From Clavelina lepadiformis (Eukaryota; Chordata; Ascidiacea; Aplousobranchia; Clavelinidae), in NCBI RefSeq assembly GCF_947623445.1, contig NC_135244.1, positions 24,428,860 to 24,492,859 on the forward strand: a DNA stretch of 64,000 nucleotides. The letters run 5' to 3'. Within the stretch, counting starts at the first letter, position 1; each line of letters starts with the position of its first letter. This document shows positions 13,549-24,054 of this stretch, piece by piece. The notes below the pieces were generated by a model, which had not been told where the DNA came from, ran no database searches, and was given only the letters and a program-made list of their open reading frames with translations. Position numbers and translations under genes: made by a program.

Positions 13549-14225
13549 CGTAATACCTATGCAGAGAAAAAAAACTTAATTTGAACTTTGTTAGAAATAG
13601 CGACAAACAAGGCTATGACGTCACATAATAGGTTTCAGGACATAGCCTTGAAGTCTTCATTGTTGACGGCCTCAGTGGAGGCACGCGGCTGCAAGAAGGG
13701 CGATTGTCACTGGCCGAGCTCGAGAACGATCCTAAATATCTGCGGTTGTCAACATGAACCCAATGTCTTATGCATCGCTCTACTGTGACGTAATGATTCA
13801 AAACTGATTGCTTGTGAAATGCAGTAAACCAAATTACTTATTTGTTACGTCGTAATAGTAATTATTGTTGTAATTTGTTTCCGCTTTGTCTACAAACGTG
13901 ACATCATAATGTCTCCTCGATAAGAATGTTTTCGGAGCTTAGATGGCGACCTCGCTTGGAATCGGGCAAATTTTTAACATTTTTTATTTTTGATGAAAAT
14001 AAAAGCAGTGAAATGAGATTATTACGAAACAAATGGAAGTCTAAGTCTTATAACGCTCATTGTGACCTCATAAAGGAAGAATGTCATATCACACAGATGA
14101 ACCGGAAGATAAGAAACCCAGTAAATATCGATTATGATATCATAAAAGACAAGCAGTGTGACGACACAATTCTTGTTCTTAAAGTTGCCCGGCAAGCGAA
14201 GGTTGTGTCGCCCGAGGCCGCAACT
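13549..14225. other. TIE 3' flank and spacer
   Basis: Holds the TIE 3' UTR; a possible AATAAA is at about 13998. A coding-like open stretch (13639-13757, plus frame reading GHSLEVFIVDGLSGG) lies 90 bp after the TIE stop behind a TTTCAG acceptor. A 116-codon plus-strand frame (13926-14276) has no recognisable content. A TTTATT near 13982 could be the polyA signal of the minus-strand gene to the right. Confidence 0.4.
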
Positions 14226-14726
14226 TTAAATAACTTGCGAGGAATGCAAACAAGTTGTCCGCTCGATTTTACTTAATTGCTCGTCAGAGAAATAACCGGA
14301 ACTGCTCGTCGACGCTGACTTCCATTTCCTGCGGTCATTCCGGTTCATCGCTATTGTGACGTCATAGATCTCATCTGTGCCGTCTACTTGCGCCCACTTG
14401 AGAGGTTTCCCATTAAAGTCGCGTATCAAGCTCAAGTAATATTTGTATTTTACGGCGACCGGGATTCTATTCTCGGACGGACCGCGATCATCGCCTCCCC
14501 CCTCTTTCAATGATTTCGACGAAATCTTCGACTCGCTTTTGTCAAAATCCGCTTCTTTTTTACGAAGTTTTTTCCCAGATTTCTTTGTGGATTTTTTACC
14601 GGAACTTTTTTTCTCTTCCTCCAAACTTCCTGGTTCCCACTGAATTTTATTCCCGTTGACGTCATTAAGCTTGTCCAAATAATATTTGTATTTCACAACG
14701 ATACCCTCTGACGTCATCGTCTTCAT
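14226..14726 (-). CDS. Unrecognised lysine-rich protein with internal duplication
   Basis: Single open frame of 166 codons with no recognised family. It contains two related blocks, VVKYKYYLDKLNDVNGNKIQW (near the N-terminus) and VAVKYKYYLSLIRDFNGKPLKW (about residue 90), each a YKYYL-x-NG-x-W pattern. They are separated by a basic, Lys/Ser-rich linker (KKSSGKKSTKKSGKKLRKK) that resembles a nuclear localisation signal. The tail is Ser-rich. The repeated blocks and biased composition argue for real coding. It is tail-to-tail with TIE and head-to-head with the stress-protein gene. More exons upstream are possible; the first Met is at 14726 and its 5' flank is AT-rich. Function unknown. Confidence 0.5.
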   Translation of the reverse strand: MKTMTSEGIVVKYKYYLDKLNDVNGNKIQWEPGSLEEEKKSSGKKSTKKSGKKLRKKEADFDKSESKISSKSLKEGGGDDRGPSENRIPVAVKYKYYLSLIRDFNGKPLKWAQVDGTDEIYDVTIAMNRNDRRKWKSASTSSSGYFSDEQLSKIERTTCLHSSQVI

Positions 14727-15623
14727 TTGACATAAAATAAACTTTTATTGAACTATTTCGCAAAACGCATTCTAAAAATCTTCATTTCAACTCAACTTCC
14801 TAAGCAAGAGGCCTGAATATTACGTCATAAATTAAGCTCTGTTCAACAAAAATAACTTAAATTATTCTGAAGCATAAATTCAATTATGACGTTACAATCT
14901 GGCAAATCGTTCTAAAACCTGATGATCTCAAACTTTTGCAGCCGCTGAAGTAACGTTGTTTTTCAAATAATCGATATATCGCGATTTTTCGTGTAACCCC
15001 CCAGGGAGGATATATCTGTGTTTATGTCAAACTTGGAAAACACGTCACAACATACCGCGATTTGGAGACCACAAATCTCTGTGATGCCCAACATTTTCAG
15101 AACGCGCGTGGTTTAGATTAGAACATTACGTCGCAAATATTTCTTGCATTTGGTCGTTATCGATCCTATTACGTCATGAAGCTTATACGTGCGCGGGGCA
15201 GAAGGAAATATTGAAATGGGGTCGGGTTTGATGAGAGCAGATATTCCTGCGGTGGCGGAACTCATATGTCGACATTTCACCACAAACAATGAGGCAGACC
15301 TGGTGGAACAGACAGACGAAGAGGCAACATATGCATCAACATTGGGGTGGAGTTAATAAGCTGAAGCCTGCGCCCGGCGACGTCGGTAAGTTCGCTTCCC
15401 GGATTGTGACGTCATTAACGATGCCGGGAAACATTACAGAAGAAAAAAGGTTTAAAAAAGTAAACAAGCTGAGAAAATTTTGCGATGTTTACGCGGGAGT
15501 AAAAAGCTCGGGTGAAAGGTCGCATATTTTCACGACCGCATCCCGGTTAATAATTAATAAAGGGCGATCACGTCCTGTTCAGCAGAAGGTCGTCACTTGC
15601 AAGGAATCGCGCCACGAGCAGCC
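14727..15623. other. Divergent spacer with small plus-strand ORF
   Basis: Between the minus-strand Lys-rich gene and the stress-protein gene. A plus-strand frame 15216-15356 (46 codons, begins MGSGLMRADIPAVAELI) reads like the first strand and helix of an acetyltransferase but stops early and may be an upstream ORF or a relic. A good donor (GTAAGTTC) at about 15386 suggests a 5' UTR intron for the downstream gene. Several TGACGTCA sites lie here. Confidence 0.35.
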
Positions 15624-16469
15624 ATGAAAGTTTTATTCGCAGTCGATGGGAGCGAGATCGCCGAGAAAGCCTTTGATTGTAAGTTGACGTCATAATATTT
15701 ACGCTGAATGACTTCATTGTGACGTGGCAAGTACAGTCGAATCGCAACGATAAATGGCGCAGTAAGCTATGACGTAAATTCCTTTAAAAGTGTTAAAGCT
15801 AGTCGAACGCGTTTTTCTGTCACGTGATCAAACGCTATAAATTTTGTGATTCTTGTTGTGTCGCGCCCTCAAGCGGTCGGTGTAGCAAGGTTCAACTTTA
15901 TGAAGATTTCGTGTATCAGTGAATATTTTTTAACGCCATCTTGTGTGCAGGGTATCTCGAAAACGTTTATCAGGATTCAAATTTTCTTGTCATCGTCCAT
16001 GGAAGGGAAAACCCCCAAATACCGACTCTAAACTTCACAGGTAAATTGCAAATTTAAATAAGTTATTCGACAATGTGATGTCGTTGTTGCTATACAGAGG
16101 GGGCGGCCTTTCCCAGCGACGAGATCACCCGGATTATGAAGGAAAGCAACCAAAAAGTCGACGCTCTCGTCGATAAATTTTCCATAAAATGCTCCGAGAA
16201 AAAGGTGAGGTTGCTAGCATACAAGCCCGCTAGGTACATATGGTGTAACTAGGTACGTTTTATCGCAGATTAAGTTCAAAGTTGCGCTGGAGGGCGGGAA
16301 GCCCAGCAAGCCGGGCGAGACAATTCTAGCTGTAGCAGACCAAGAGGGTTGCGAGATGATCGTCATGGGGTCACGTGGTCTGGGCACTATCAGACGAACT
16401 CTGCTCGGGTCAGTCAGCGACTACGTCATCCATCATGCCAAGATCCCAGTCATCGTCTGCCCCGTATAA
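15624..16469 (+). CDS. Universal stress protein (UspA/UP12 family)
   Basis: Four exons (15624-15678, 15951-16040, 16098-16204, 16269-16469) join in frame to a 150-residue single-domain protein, the usual length. Seen: the first strand MKVLFAVDGSEIAEKAFDW, WYLENVYQDSNFLVIVHG, a central helix (DEITRIMKESNQKVDALVDKF), GETILAVADQEGCEMIVMGS, and the ATP-binding signature G-2x-G-9x-G-S as GSRGLGTIRRTLLGSVSDYV, followed by the last strand IPVIVCPV. Family members bind ATP or AMP and take part in stress responses; the animal ones are little studied and vertebrates lack them. The intact G-x2-G-x9-GS motif predicts ATP binding. AATAAA at 16516. Convergent with SRP72, stop codons 137 bp apart. Confidence 0.93.
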
Positions 16470-16515
16470 CTCGCCACTTGCATGAAATATTTGCATTGAT
16501 TTTCTAATTCTGTGA

Positions 16516-16521
16516 AATAAA
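16516..16521 (+). terminator. Polyadenylation signal of the stress-protein gene
   Basis: Canonical AATAAA, 47 bp after the stop codon. Confidence 0.7.
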
Positions 16522-16575
16522 GCTTTCCTAACACTGACTCTCTGGCGCCAACACGCGACAGTATTTTGTTATAAT

Positions 16576-16581
16576 TTTATT
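16576..16581 (-). terminator. Polyadenylation signal of SRP72
   Basis: TTTATT on the plus strand (AATAAA on the minus strand), about 26 bp after the SRP72 stop. It lies only about 55 bp from the opposing signal of the stress-protein gene, so the two mRNA ends must abut or overlap. Confidence 0.65.
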
Positions 16582-16606
16582 TTTAAGCGGAGAAAGTTTT
16601 GCGTCA

Positions 16607-19600
16607 TCACCAGCCCCCCTTGCCTTTCTTCTTCTTTTTATTGACCGGTTTCTTCGCCTTAGCCCCACCTCGCACCTGGGTCGGTTTAGGGGAATTCACA
16701 GGGGTATTACCCTGGCTGCCAGACACAGACCCAGGTTTGGGTGAATTAGGAGCCGCCTGGGACGGGCTGGGGCCACTTTTCTGAGACATGTCACTAAAAA
16801 TAAAACGGGGGGAGTGAGGTGCCGGTCATGAATGGGCTGAAGTGAACTTAAAGTGAAGTTAGGGCTTACTAGGTATCAGAGAGGGTGACGTGTGAACCTT
16901 GCGTCCCCTTGCCGACCCCTCGCTTCCTGTCCTTGCGCTTGCCCTTGTAGTACGACCTTCAATAGACATCAAATGTAGGTAACGACTACATAGAAATCTA
17001 AAATTCGTACAAACCTTTCACGAAGGGGGAACCACCGCTCGGGGTCTGGGGTGAAGTTGGGTTCAAAGTTCTTTGGGACTGGGTTTTTCTTTTTCTTCTT
17101 TTTTACTTTCTTCGGATCCGGAATCAAACTGAATTCCATCAACATCAGCATATATTCTAAAAAGTTACGATGTCTATGTGATCAATATTTACCTTCCTTC
17201 CGAGACGACATCTTTCTTCACCGTGGTCTCCATGGCAACAGTTTCTTTTTTCTCTTTTAGTTTCTTCACATATCGAGGAGCCAATCGGCTGGCTCCTCGC
17301 TCCAGTTCATCGACGTTGACGTGAACGGAGAGTTCGGCCAATGAGGGGAGACCTTTGCTTATTCTAAAATAATGCTGTGATAAGGAAATAACACTTTTAA
17401 TTAGTATGTGATGTCACTAAAGGTGGATTGTTTGATCATAAATGCATGACAAAGGATACTGGTGAGCCTTAGAAGTGTTAAATTGGGAGTAAGCGTAGAT
17501 GAGCTTGGCGAGGACTTTAACATTCTTCGGGTCGAGTCTGAAACATAAAGAGGAATCAAATCTGCATTTGGGACCACGTCGGACATTTGATGACTCCAAC
17601 GTACCTCAACATATCCTCCAGCACACTGGCACCCTCTTGTGGCTTGTTATGGTCAAGATTAAACTTTGAGCTTTGCCACATGAGGTCGAAAAGGAGTCCA
17701 AGTGAACTCTAAAGAAAAAATGAATTTGAGAAATTTCAATGAAAAGATCAGAATTGTGGCAATCCAACGCTGCTCACAACATTATATTTAGAAATATTTT
17801 AGTTTCTATAAAACCGCCACAATTTTCAGCATCAGACGGACGAGCTCCATGAGGTCAACAATTACCTTTTTCTTTTTATGCCACTCGACTGCCCTCGTGA
17901 ATAGCTTTGACGTCATCTCTGGTTCCTTTCCCTGGGCTCTGTAAAGATTAACGAGACAAGACACAACAGCAGGCTCGTAACAGATCTCCGGCAAGCTCTC
18001 AAGTACACTGCAGGACTCTGCCAGCTGTGAGCAGAGAATTAAGATGAAAGGTCGACTCATGTCATGGGCCATGGATAGAAATAACGAACCTGGCCTTGAC
18101 TCAACAGAAGCTGGACAAGCGCCAGTTTAATGTTTTTCAGGTCAAGATCATCTGACGATAAATCTGGGTCAGAATGTTCCGAGATAAAATTCTAAACGAA
18201 AGAAGTCAATTCAAACTTTTGGCCACTTTAGGTTATGACATCAGAAAGCAAATCACCTACAAAGGGGAATAATTGTGAAGGAGCATCATTGAGTGCTTAC
18301 CTTTAAATAGTCGATCGCTTTCGATGCATTCTTCTCTCGGCAAAGCTGCATGGCTTGTATCAAGCTGGGCACGCTGCTCGAGCGATGTTCCCGTTGCAAA
18401 CCTTTCAAAAGTTTCCTGCACGCGTCCCACTGCACATGGAGTAAGTGAGTGAGCGAGGTGCAAGAGAGCAGGAGGTGCGAGGTTGCTTACCTGGTTCGAA
18501 TACATGAAGAGGAGGGCTCGATTAAAATCGATGATTTGTCTCTGGAACGGGACCAGTTTATTTTCGACCCCGCTTGCAATTGTTGCTTTCATTTTCTTCT
18601 TTGAATCGAAAACATTTTGCTCCTTTGTCATAGAAACAATATAACAATCAGCACTAAAACCTTTTTATGCGCCATGAAATGAGGAAGTAGTCAAGGGCAC
18701 TTTACTTTGTTGATTGAAATAATGTTGTTTGAGGCCACGGCAACCATGGCGAGGTCTGAAGGTCGTGACCTTATGACCTGGTTATAAATTGCCAGCGCCT
18801 TATCTTCATTGCCAAGAATTTGAAGGCAGTATCCGAGCTGAACTCTACAAACAAGATGGCTCCGAGTTAAAACCACCCGACAACTCACAGCAAGTTTGAG
18901 AAGATTGTGGGAAATTGTGTTTGTGTCTTTAAACAAGGCTGCCAGCCCAGTATAAGGAAACGAAATTTTAGAGAAAGCTTTAGCCACTGAATTCAGTAAT
19001 TTGGGTTGAACTCGGTGACAACTACATTCTTGCATAAAATTTTCTCTAAAGAAAGACAATTGGTAAAATAAATTCTTTAGAAGCTTCAAGAAAAGACAAA
19101 TATCAATCACGTTTCTTAAAAACTACACAGTCCGTTGCCTGCAGAAAAGCATGATTGCATCAAAGGGAGTAAAATTTTTGCTGGAAATTTATTGGGCATT
19201 GGAAAACGCCTTAACTTGGTGTCGTGTCTGTGTTTCAAGATCTTTTGTCCTGTTTCGAATGGTCAATGGCAATTGCGCTTAATGGGACTCAATCTTTGAA
19301 AAGATTAAAAACAACTCTAAGCGAAGTTTCAACATAAATCCACCAAATAATAAACTTAATGAAATTTGTACCTTATCACAGATGTCTCAGCTTCAATGTC
19401 TTCTGCTGTTATGTCAGGATCCCCCTCGTACAACTGACGACATGAAGCCTCAGCTTGCTCCAACAAATCCTTTGCCTCTTCCACCTTACCACGTCCGATC
19501 AACCAGCACGCTTTGTTGTACAGCTGCTCGTACGAGTCCGGCACGAACCCGATGTTTGTCTGCTTAGGATTGAAGTCGGTCAAATTATGCAAAAGTTTGA

Positions 19601-20578
19601 AAAAATTCTGCGACAAGTGCACTCAAATGACCTCAACTCCATGGAAGGCGGAGAGAGCGGCATGCACGGCCGACAAGTTTGTCTTCCTCTCCTCATCATA
19701 GTCATCCGAGCAATCTTTAATCAATCTTTTGTAGACGGTGAGTGCCTCCTCGTAGCGACCGAGCTTGTACAACTGCGCAAGATTCCTCGTTAAACTTTTT
19801 GATAAAATTAATAGTTTTGGTGGAATCCTGCCACTTGCCACTCACCACTTGTGCTTTGAGCTCGTTCAACCTGATGTCGTGCTCCCTCGTCTGGTTGATT
19901 GTGGCCAACGCTTCTTCAGACAGCAGGAGGCGATATTGGCAATAAGCTTTCTCAAATATCAAGACACTATCAAACGAACAAAGTTGGGGAAAAATATTAC
20001 TACAAAGTCTGGTTCAAATTAGAGGATGTGGCAGCAATGTGCTAGTAATTAACTCATCATAGTATGAACAGCTGCAGCTGCAGTTTTACTTGTTGATTTG
20101 TTCCGTTGCTTCAATGAACTTGAGAGTTTCACTGAACTGGTTCATCTGCAGCATGGCCACAACTTTGCAATGCATCGTATCAACATCTCCGTTGCCCTCT
20201 TTCGTGTGGAGAACTAGACACAGAATTCAATCATTCATTTTATTTTTCGCCATAATTGTGGGGGACAACTGTGCATACCCTGATGGTCGAACATATCGGA
20301 TACAATCCACCACAACTAAGGCAAGAATACGTGGCAAGGCCTCGAGGACAAAATAAATGCATCATAATAAATAAGTTGAAGACATTTAAAGCATGAGCAC
20401 GGCCACCAAACTCCAATAATTTTATTCCAGAGAACATTTACGTGTCCCTTGAAATACAACTTAAATTGTAACGAGGTTTACTTTTGTTTGCAGCTTTCAG
20501 AGCTTGTCTGTAATCCGATTTGTTGATGGATTTGTTCAGGTCAGAATAAAGATTGCTCAGATTCTGCTGGGTCGCCAT
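16607..20578 (-). CDS. SRP72: SRP72, 72-kDa signal recognition particle protein (16 exons)
   Basis: SRP72 with SRP68 binds the SRP RNA and helps target ribosomes to the endoplasmic reticulum. Exons from the start: 20482-20578, 20090-20213, 19846-19966, 19632-19772, 19372-19607, 18706-18844, 18491-18622, 18301-18429, 18090-18191, 17866-18024, 17605-17708, 17460-17537, 17193-17363, 17015-17128, 16870-16956, 16607-16793. They join in frame to 706 residues (human 671). Seen: N-terminal TPR repeats (for example LYKLGRYEEALTVYKRLI, DDYDEERKTNLSAV, NEDKALAIYNQVI, NNIISINK then QNVFDSKKKMK), then a basic C-terminus with KKVKKKKKK, the conserved FTPDPERWFPLRERSYY that contacts RNA, and the family ending KKGKGGW. 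No break seen. Confidence 0.96.
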
Positions 20579-20899
20579 GATTTCAAACAGATCAATGTTA
20601 AACCCTCACCTGCTTACCACATAACTAATTAATAATAATCCATAATTATGTCGTGGACTTAGTTTTGCATTTGCCCTACTGATGGCTCTTAATAGTACGG
20701 TATGCTTACGCCCTACTGGAAAGTTTGCTTTCAGTGCACTGGATGAATGCACCAACAAATGAAATGGCAAAATTTGCACCACACCATCGCAGTACTTGTA
20801 ATATATGGAATAACTTCTGATATAAGGTAGGCCTAGAACTAGAATTCTTTTATTCAAGCCAACTTTTCTCCGGCACATCAAACAATCTTTCCAATACGG

Positions 20900-21190
20900 T
20901 GCTCACGCGTAAGACGGCATGGCTCGCAAAAATGTAACCAGGGTTGGATTCCCAGTTGTGCTATCATTGTAATATCTTTGAGCAAGGTGTTTACGTGCTT
21001 GTTCTGGTTCAGTGGTCTTTCGATATTTATCTGCCTTCTATAGCGTTTTTAAACAATAGAAGTTTAACTGAGCACATGTTAGAATGTGCACCCGGTTTCG
21101 ACTCTTTGGCTGCCACCCCGGCTCTTTTCTAGCAGCCTCCAAAATCCATGCTTACCAGCCACCAGGCCGAGTAAAGAAAACCTGACCATC
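20900..21190. repeat. SINE-like fragment
   Basis: Contains CCAGGGTTGGATTCCCAG, resembling a degenerate tRNA B box, followed by TTTGAGCAAGGTGTTTACG and later CCACCAGGCCGAGTAAAG. Similar wording (TTGCCCAAGGCAATTAC, CCACCAGGTCCACTAAGA) occurs near 35789-35880. This order is common in tRNA-derived SINEs, but no clear poly(A) tail or target duplication was found. Confidence 0.35.
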
Positions 21191-21282
21191 GTTCAATGAC
21201 CTAATGTTGGTGGTTCCCCCCAAACATCATCAAGAACTCTCTGGTTCATGAGAACGTAGAGCAAAAAGATTTGATGATTTAT

Positions 21283-21474
21283 TAGGAAGGTGGGCAAACT
21301 GCGGCTCGCCGACATGTTTTTTTGTGGCTCTTCTAGATGAATAGTAATATCCATTATTGTTCATTATCCATACATTGTTTACAGTATTTGCATTGACTTT
21401 ACCTATTTTACGGCTCGCTGGTATTTGTAGTTTTCCGCAAGTGACTCTTTCATTGAACAAGTTTGCCCACCCTT
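21283..21474. mobile_element. hAT-type non-autonomous element (MITE), about 190 bp
   Basis: Left end GGTGGGCAAACTGCGGC and right end, reverse complemented, AAGGGTGGGCAAACTTG form imperfect terminal inverted repeats. The flanks repeat GATTTAT at 21276-21282 and 21475-21481, fitting the 8-bp duplication of hAT elements with one base lost or changed. No coding capacity. GTGGGCAAACTGCGG ends are widespread in animal hAT families. Confidence 0.65.
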
Positions 21475-22117
21475 GATTTATGACGTCTTGATCTTATCCA
21501 ATGTGATGTAGGATAAAATAAAAACAGAATTAGATTTCATAAGTTATCGGAAATGATATTTACATACGATATTTCAAATTTTGCTGCACAAGCTTTCCCT
21601 CCGCACAGTTTATGGCGAAATAAACAATCCCAAAAAATGGGTAAGTGCTACCTATCAATACCATTTCTTTTGACATTGAAGAAAAATTGTTTTGGACGAA
21701 ACCTTGATTGATATACAGTGTAAAAATACATCAAGACTTCAATCAAGATTCAAATAAAAAATTAAACAAATCTCGCAGAATTTGAACTTCTTTAATTTAA
21801 TCCAGACCTTGTACAGTGGTGAGTGCAAAGCCTGATGGTTTGTTTTTTGTTGGATGTCTATGATATTTGCAATCGCTCATGCGTAAACGACACTCGACGT
21901 GGCTTTACGTCATCATTTGCAGATGTGGCAAATTTGATTCACTTCGGCTGGTGGTTGGACAACTTATATGCATGCGAAGATTCTGTGTTTTCCCTTGATA
22001 GCCTGGTATATATACGATTACTCATGATTAAGGTTTTTACGAACGGTGTCGTTTGTTTGGTAGGCCTATGGTAATGGTCGGTGCCGGATTAGCAATGTAC
22101 CAAAAGTGGTATTTGCG

Positions 22118-22230
22118 GATCTAGTATACAAGTGCGCAACCAAATGATGTCACAATTCTAGTAGCTATAGGGTCTAGGCTAGGCTACTATACGAAGACAT
22201 TCTATGCTTGTGCATTTGTATAGTAGACCT
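22118..22230. mobile_element. MITE copy 1 (GTCTAGTATAC family)
   Basis: About 110 bp with near-palindromic ends: TCTAGTATACAAGTGCGCAACC at the left and, reverse complemented, GGTCTACTATACAAATGCAC at the right. Related copies lie at 31828-31938 and 54111-54210. The middle carries a further GTCTAGGCTAG. Confidence 0.75.
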
Positions 22231-24054
22231 ACATTTGCTACGGACCTCGAGCTAAAGCCATCTTACGACAAAAAGATTGGAAAGTGTGTGAGAAGAATAC
22301 AGCAGCGTTGATTGCAGCAATTCCCAATCAGGGTTCGTGGAATAGTTGCAGGAGGGAAGTCCATGATGATTTTTAGGACAAAAATTTTGTCAAACAGTTT
22401 GCAGTTAGTTTTGTTATTAAATGTTTAAGCCCATCTTTACATTTGCATCAACAAAAGCTAAATCATGAGCCCAATGACATTATTATGACATAATCCTCTG
22501 CACATACGTTACAGTACAAAGGCAGAATACGTGGTAGCACAGAGGTTCACTTGTTTCGGCCACATCTTATAACACAACACACCTGATGAAGTAAGCTCGA
22601 GTTAAACAATTAAATATTCACCCTTACAATTCTACAATATATTCTGCTGTTCTATCAGATACTGACGTTGACACAGTTCAACCACCATTAACTTTAAACA
22701 TATCATTTAAAGTGTACCCTATTCAAACATTCAAAATTGCTTTTGACTTCGAGCGTGACACGCCCAGACTTTGCAGACGCAAGATTTTGCGTTTTTTTGA
22801 AATCCTAAGACGCGTTAAAACGCTCAAGTTTCTCTAAATTAACTTTTTAATCATCTCTGTCTGGTTTCTTATCGTGTCAATGTAAGCACAAAGCTTCATG
22901 TCTGGAAATCATTTTGTAGCCTACGCTGTAGCCCTATAACATGGTATAAAAACCTGTTTAAGCAAAAACTGTTTGTCCATTTTTACTTCATAAAATCGTG
23001 TGGAAATGTATTTTAAGCAAAACAAAATTTGTTTATTTTGTTTGATTGTAAACATTTTTTTGTTTATTGATGGACACTTTTAATCGTGGGTTAAAAATTA
23101 TGCTGTGAAATTCTACATTTGCGTCTACGCGCACTTTGATGCGCCGATGGTTTTATAACATACTGCGTGTCCTTATTTTGAACCTTGCAACTTACAGCGC
23201 ATTCTCGGTGAGGAGGTGATTTGTTCTTTTCGCATCTTTCTTCTCGAGCTTTTTTTACTTCTTGGCGAAATTTATGTTTCCTGCACAAGGCACTTTGAGA
23301 GAAAGATGCTAAAGTAAATCCGGATACTTACAGTTTGAACCTTATTATTTCGTATCTATTGTTTATTTCTTGTCATTTTGAACAATGTATAGTTGTTTCA
23401 AAGTAATAAAATATATAATTTCGTTCACCGTTGAATCGATGGGATTGACAGAGACACATTTTTATTTTATGAAAGTGATAATTAAGCGTATTTTTTGAGG
23501 GGTGTGTTCGCTTGATCTGTTCTCCTAGGTAATGTCATTTAGCATTGTTGTATGCGGTGTCTGCATGAAAAACAACAGCAACGGTATTGTGCATAGCATA
23601 AAACTCCCAGAAGATATAAAAATTTTATATGTTTTCGATGTAGACTTAACGGTGCATGATTCATCCAAGTCCGTTGCACTTAAACTCTTGCTATTAGTTG
23701 AAAATTTTCCTGCATCTCAACATGGAATCGATGACATGTAGCTACTTTTGCTTTGTTTCTCCATCAAACACTTCTTATTCTTTTTATTTAAACTAGAAGG
23801 TGTTAATCTTCCAACAGGATGTGACCTCTGACCAAGCACCAGCCTTAAGACCAAACTAAAGCAGTTCATGCCAGAAAGTTGACAAAAAATTCCACTCAAG
23901 AGATTTTGAAAGATCTTCTGCATTTGTCTAAACTTTTGTGTAAAATATTAAGTAAAATTTTTGAAATAATCGTGGAACAACAAAGAGCAAGTCACGTTTG
24001 CATAAAAGCGCATGATGTCTGATGTCTCTGTTTGCAGGGTGGTAAGGTGCAGTC

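Larger units (their letters stand above)
20579..24054. other. Repeat-bearing spacer between SRP72 and RPN1
   Basis: About 3.5 kb between divergent genes. Holds a SINE-like piece (about 20900-21190), a hAT-type MITE (21283-21474), a dispersed-repeat copy (about 21577-21640) and a GTCTAGTATAC MITE (22118-22230). The rest is AT-rich without recognisable genes; open frames at 21823-22074, 23091-23288 and 23532-23741 match no family I know. Confidence 0.5.

Noticed and set aside
13926-14276. 116-codon plus-strand open frame
   Set aside because: Composition is not clearly coding, no family is recognisable, and its end overlaps the minus-strand Lys-rich gene antisense.
15289-15627. 112-codon plus-strand frame running into the stress-protein start
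   Set aside because: Basic, low-information peptide across the probable spliced 5' UTR and overlapping the stress-protein start codon; likely chance.
23532-23741. 69-codon frame upstream of RPN1
   Set aside because: No recognisable family, no convincing splice partners, and it lies in an AT-rich spacer.
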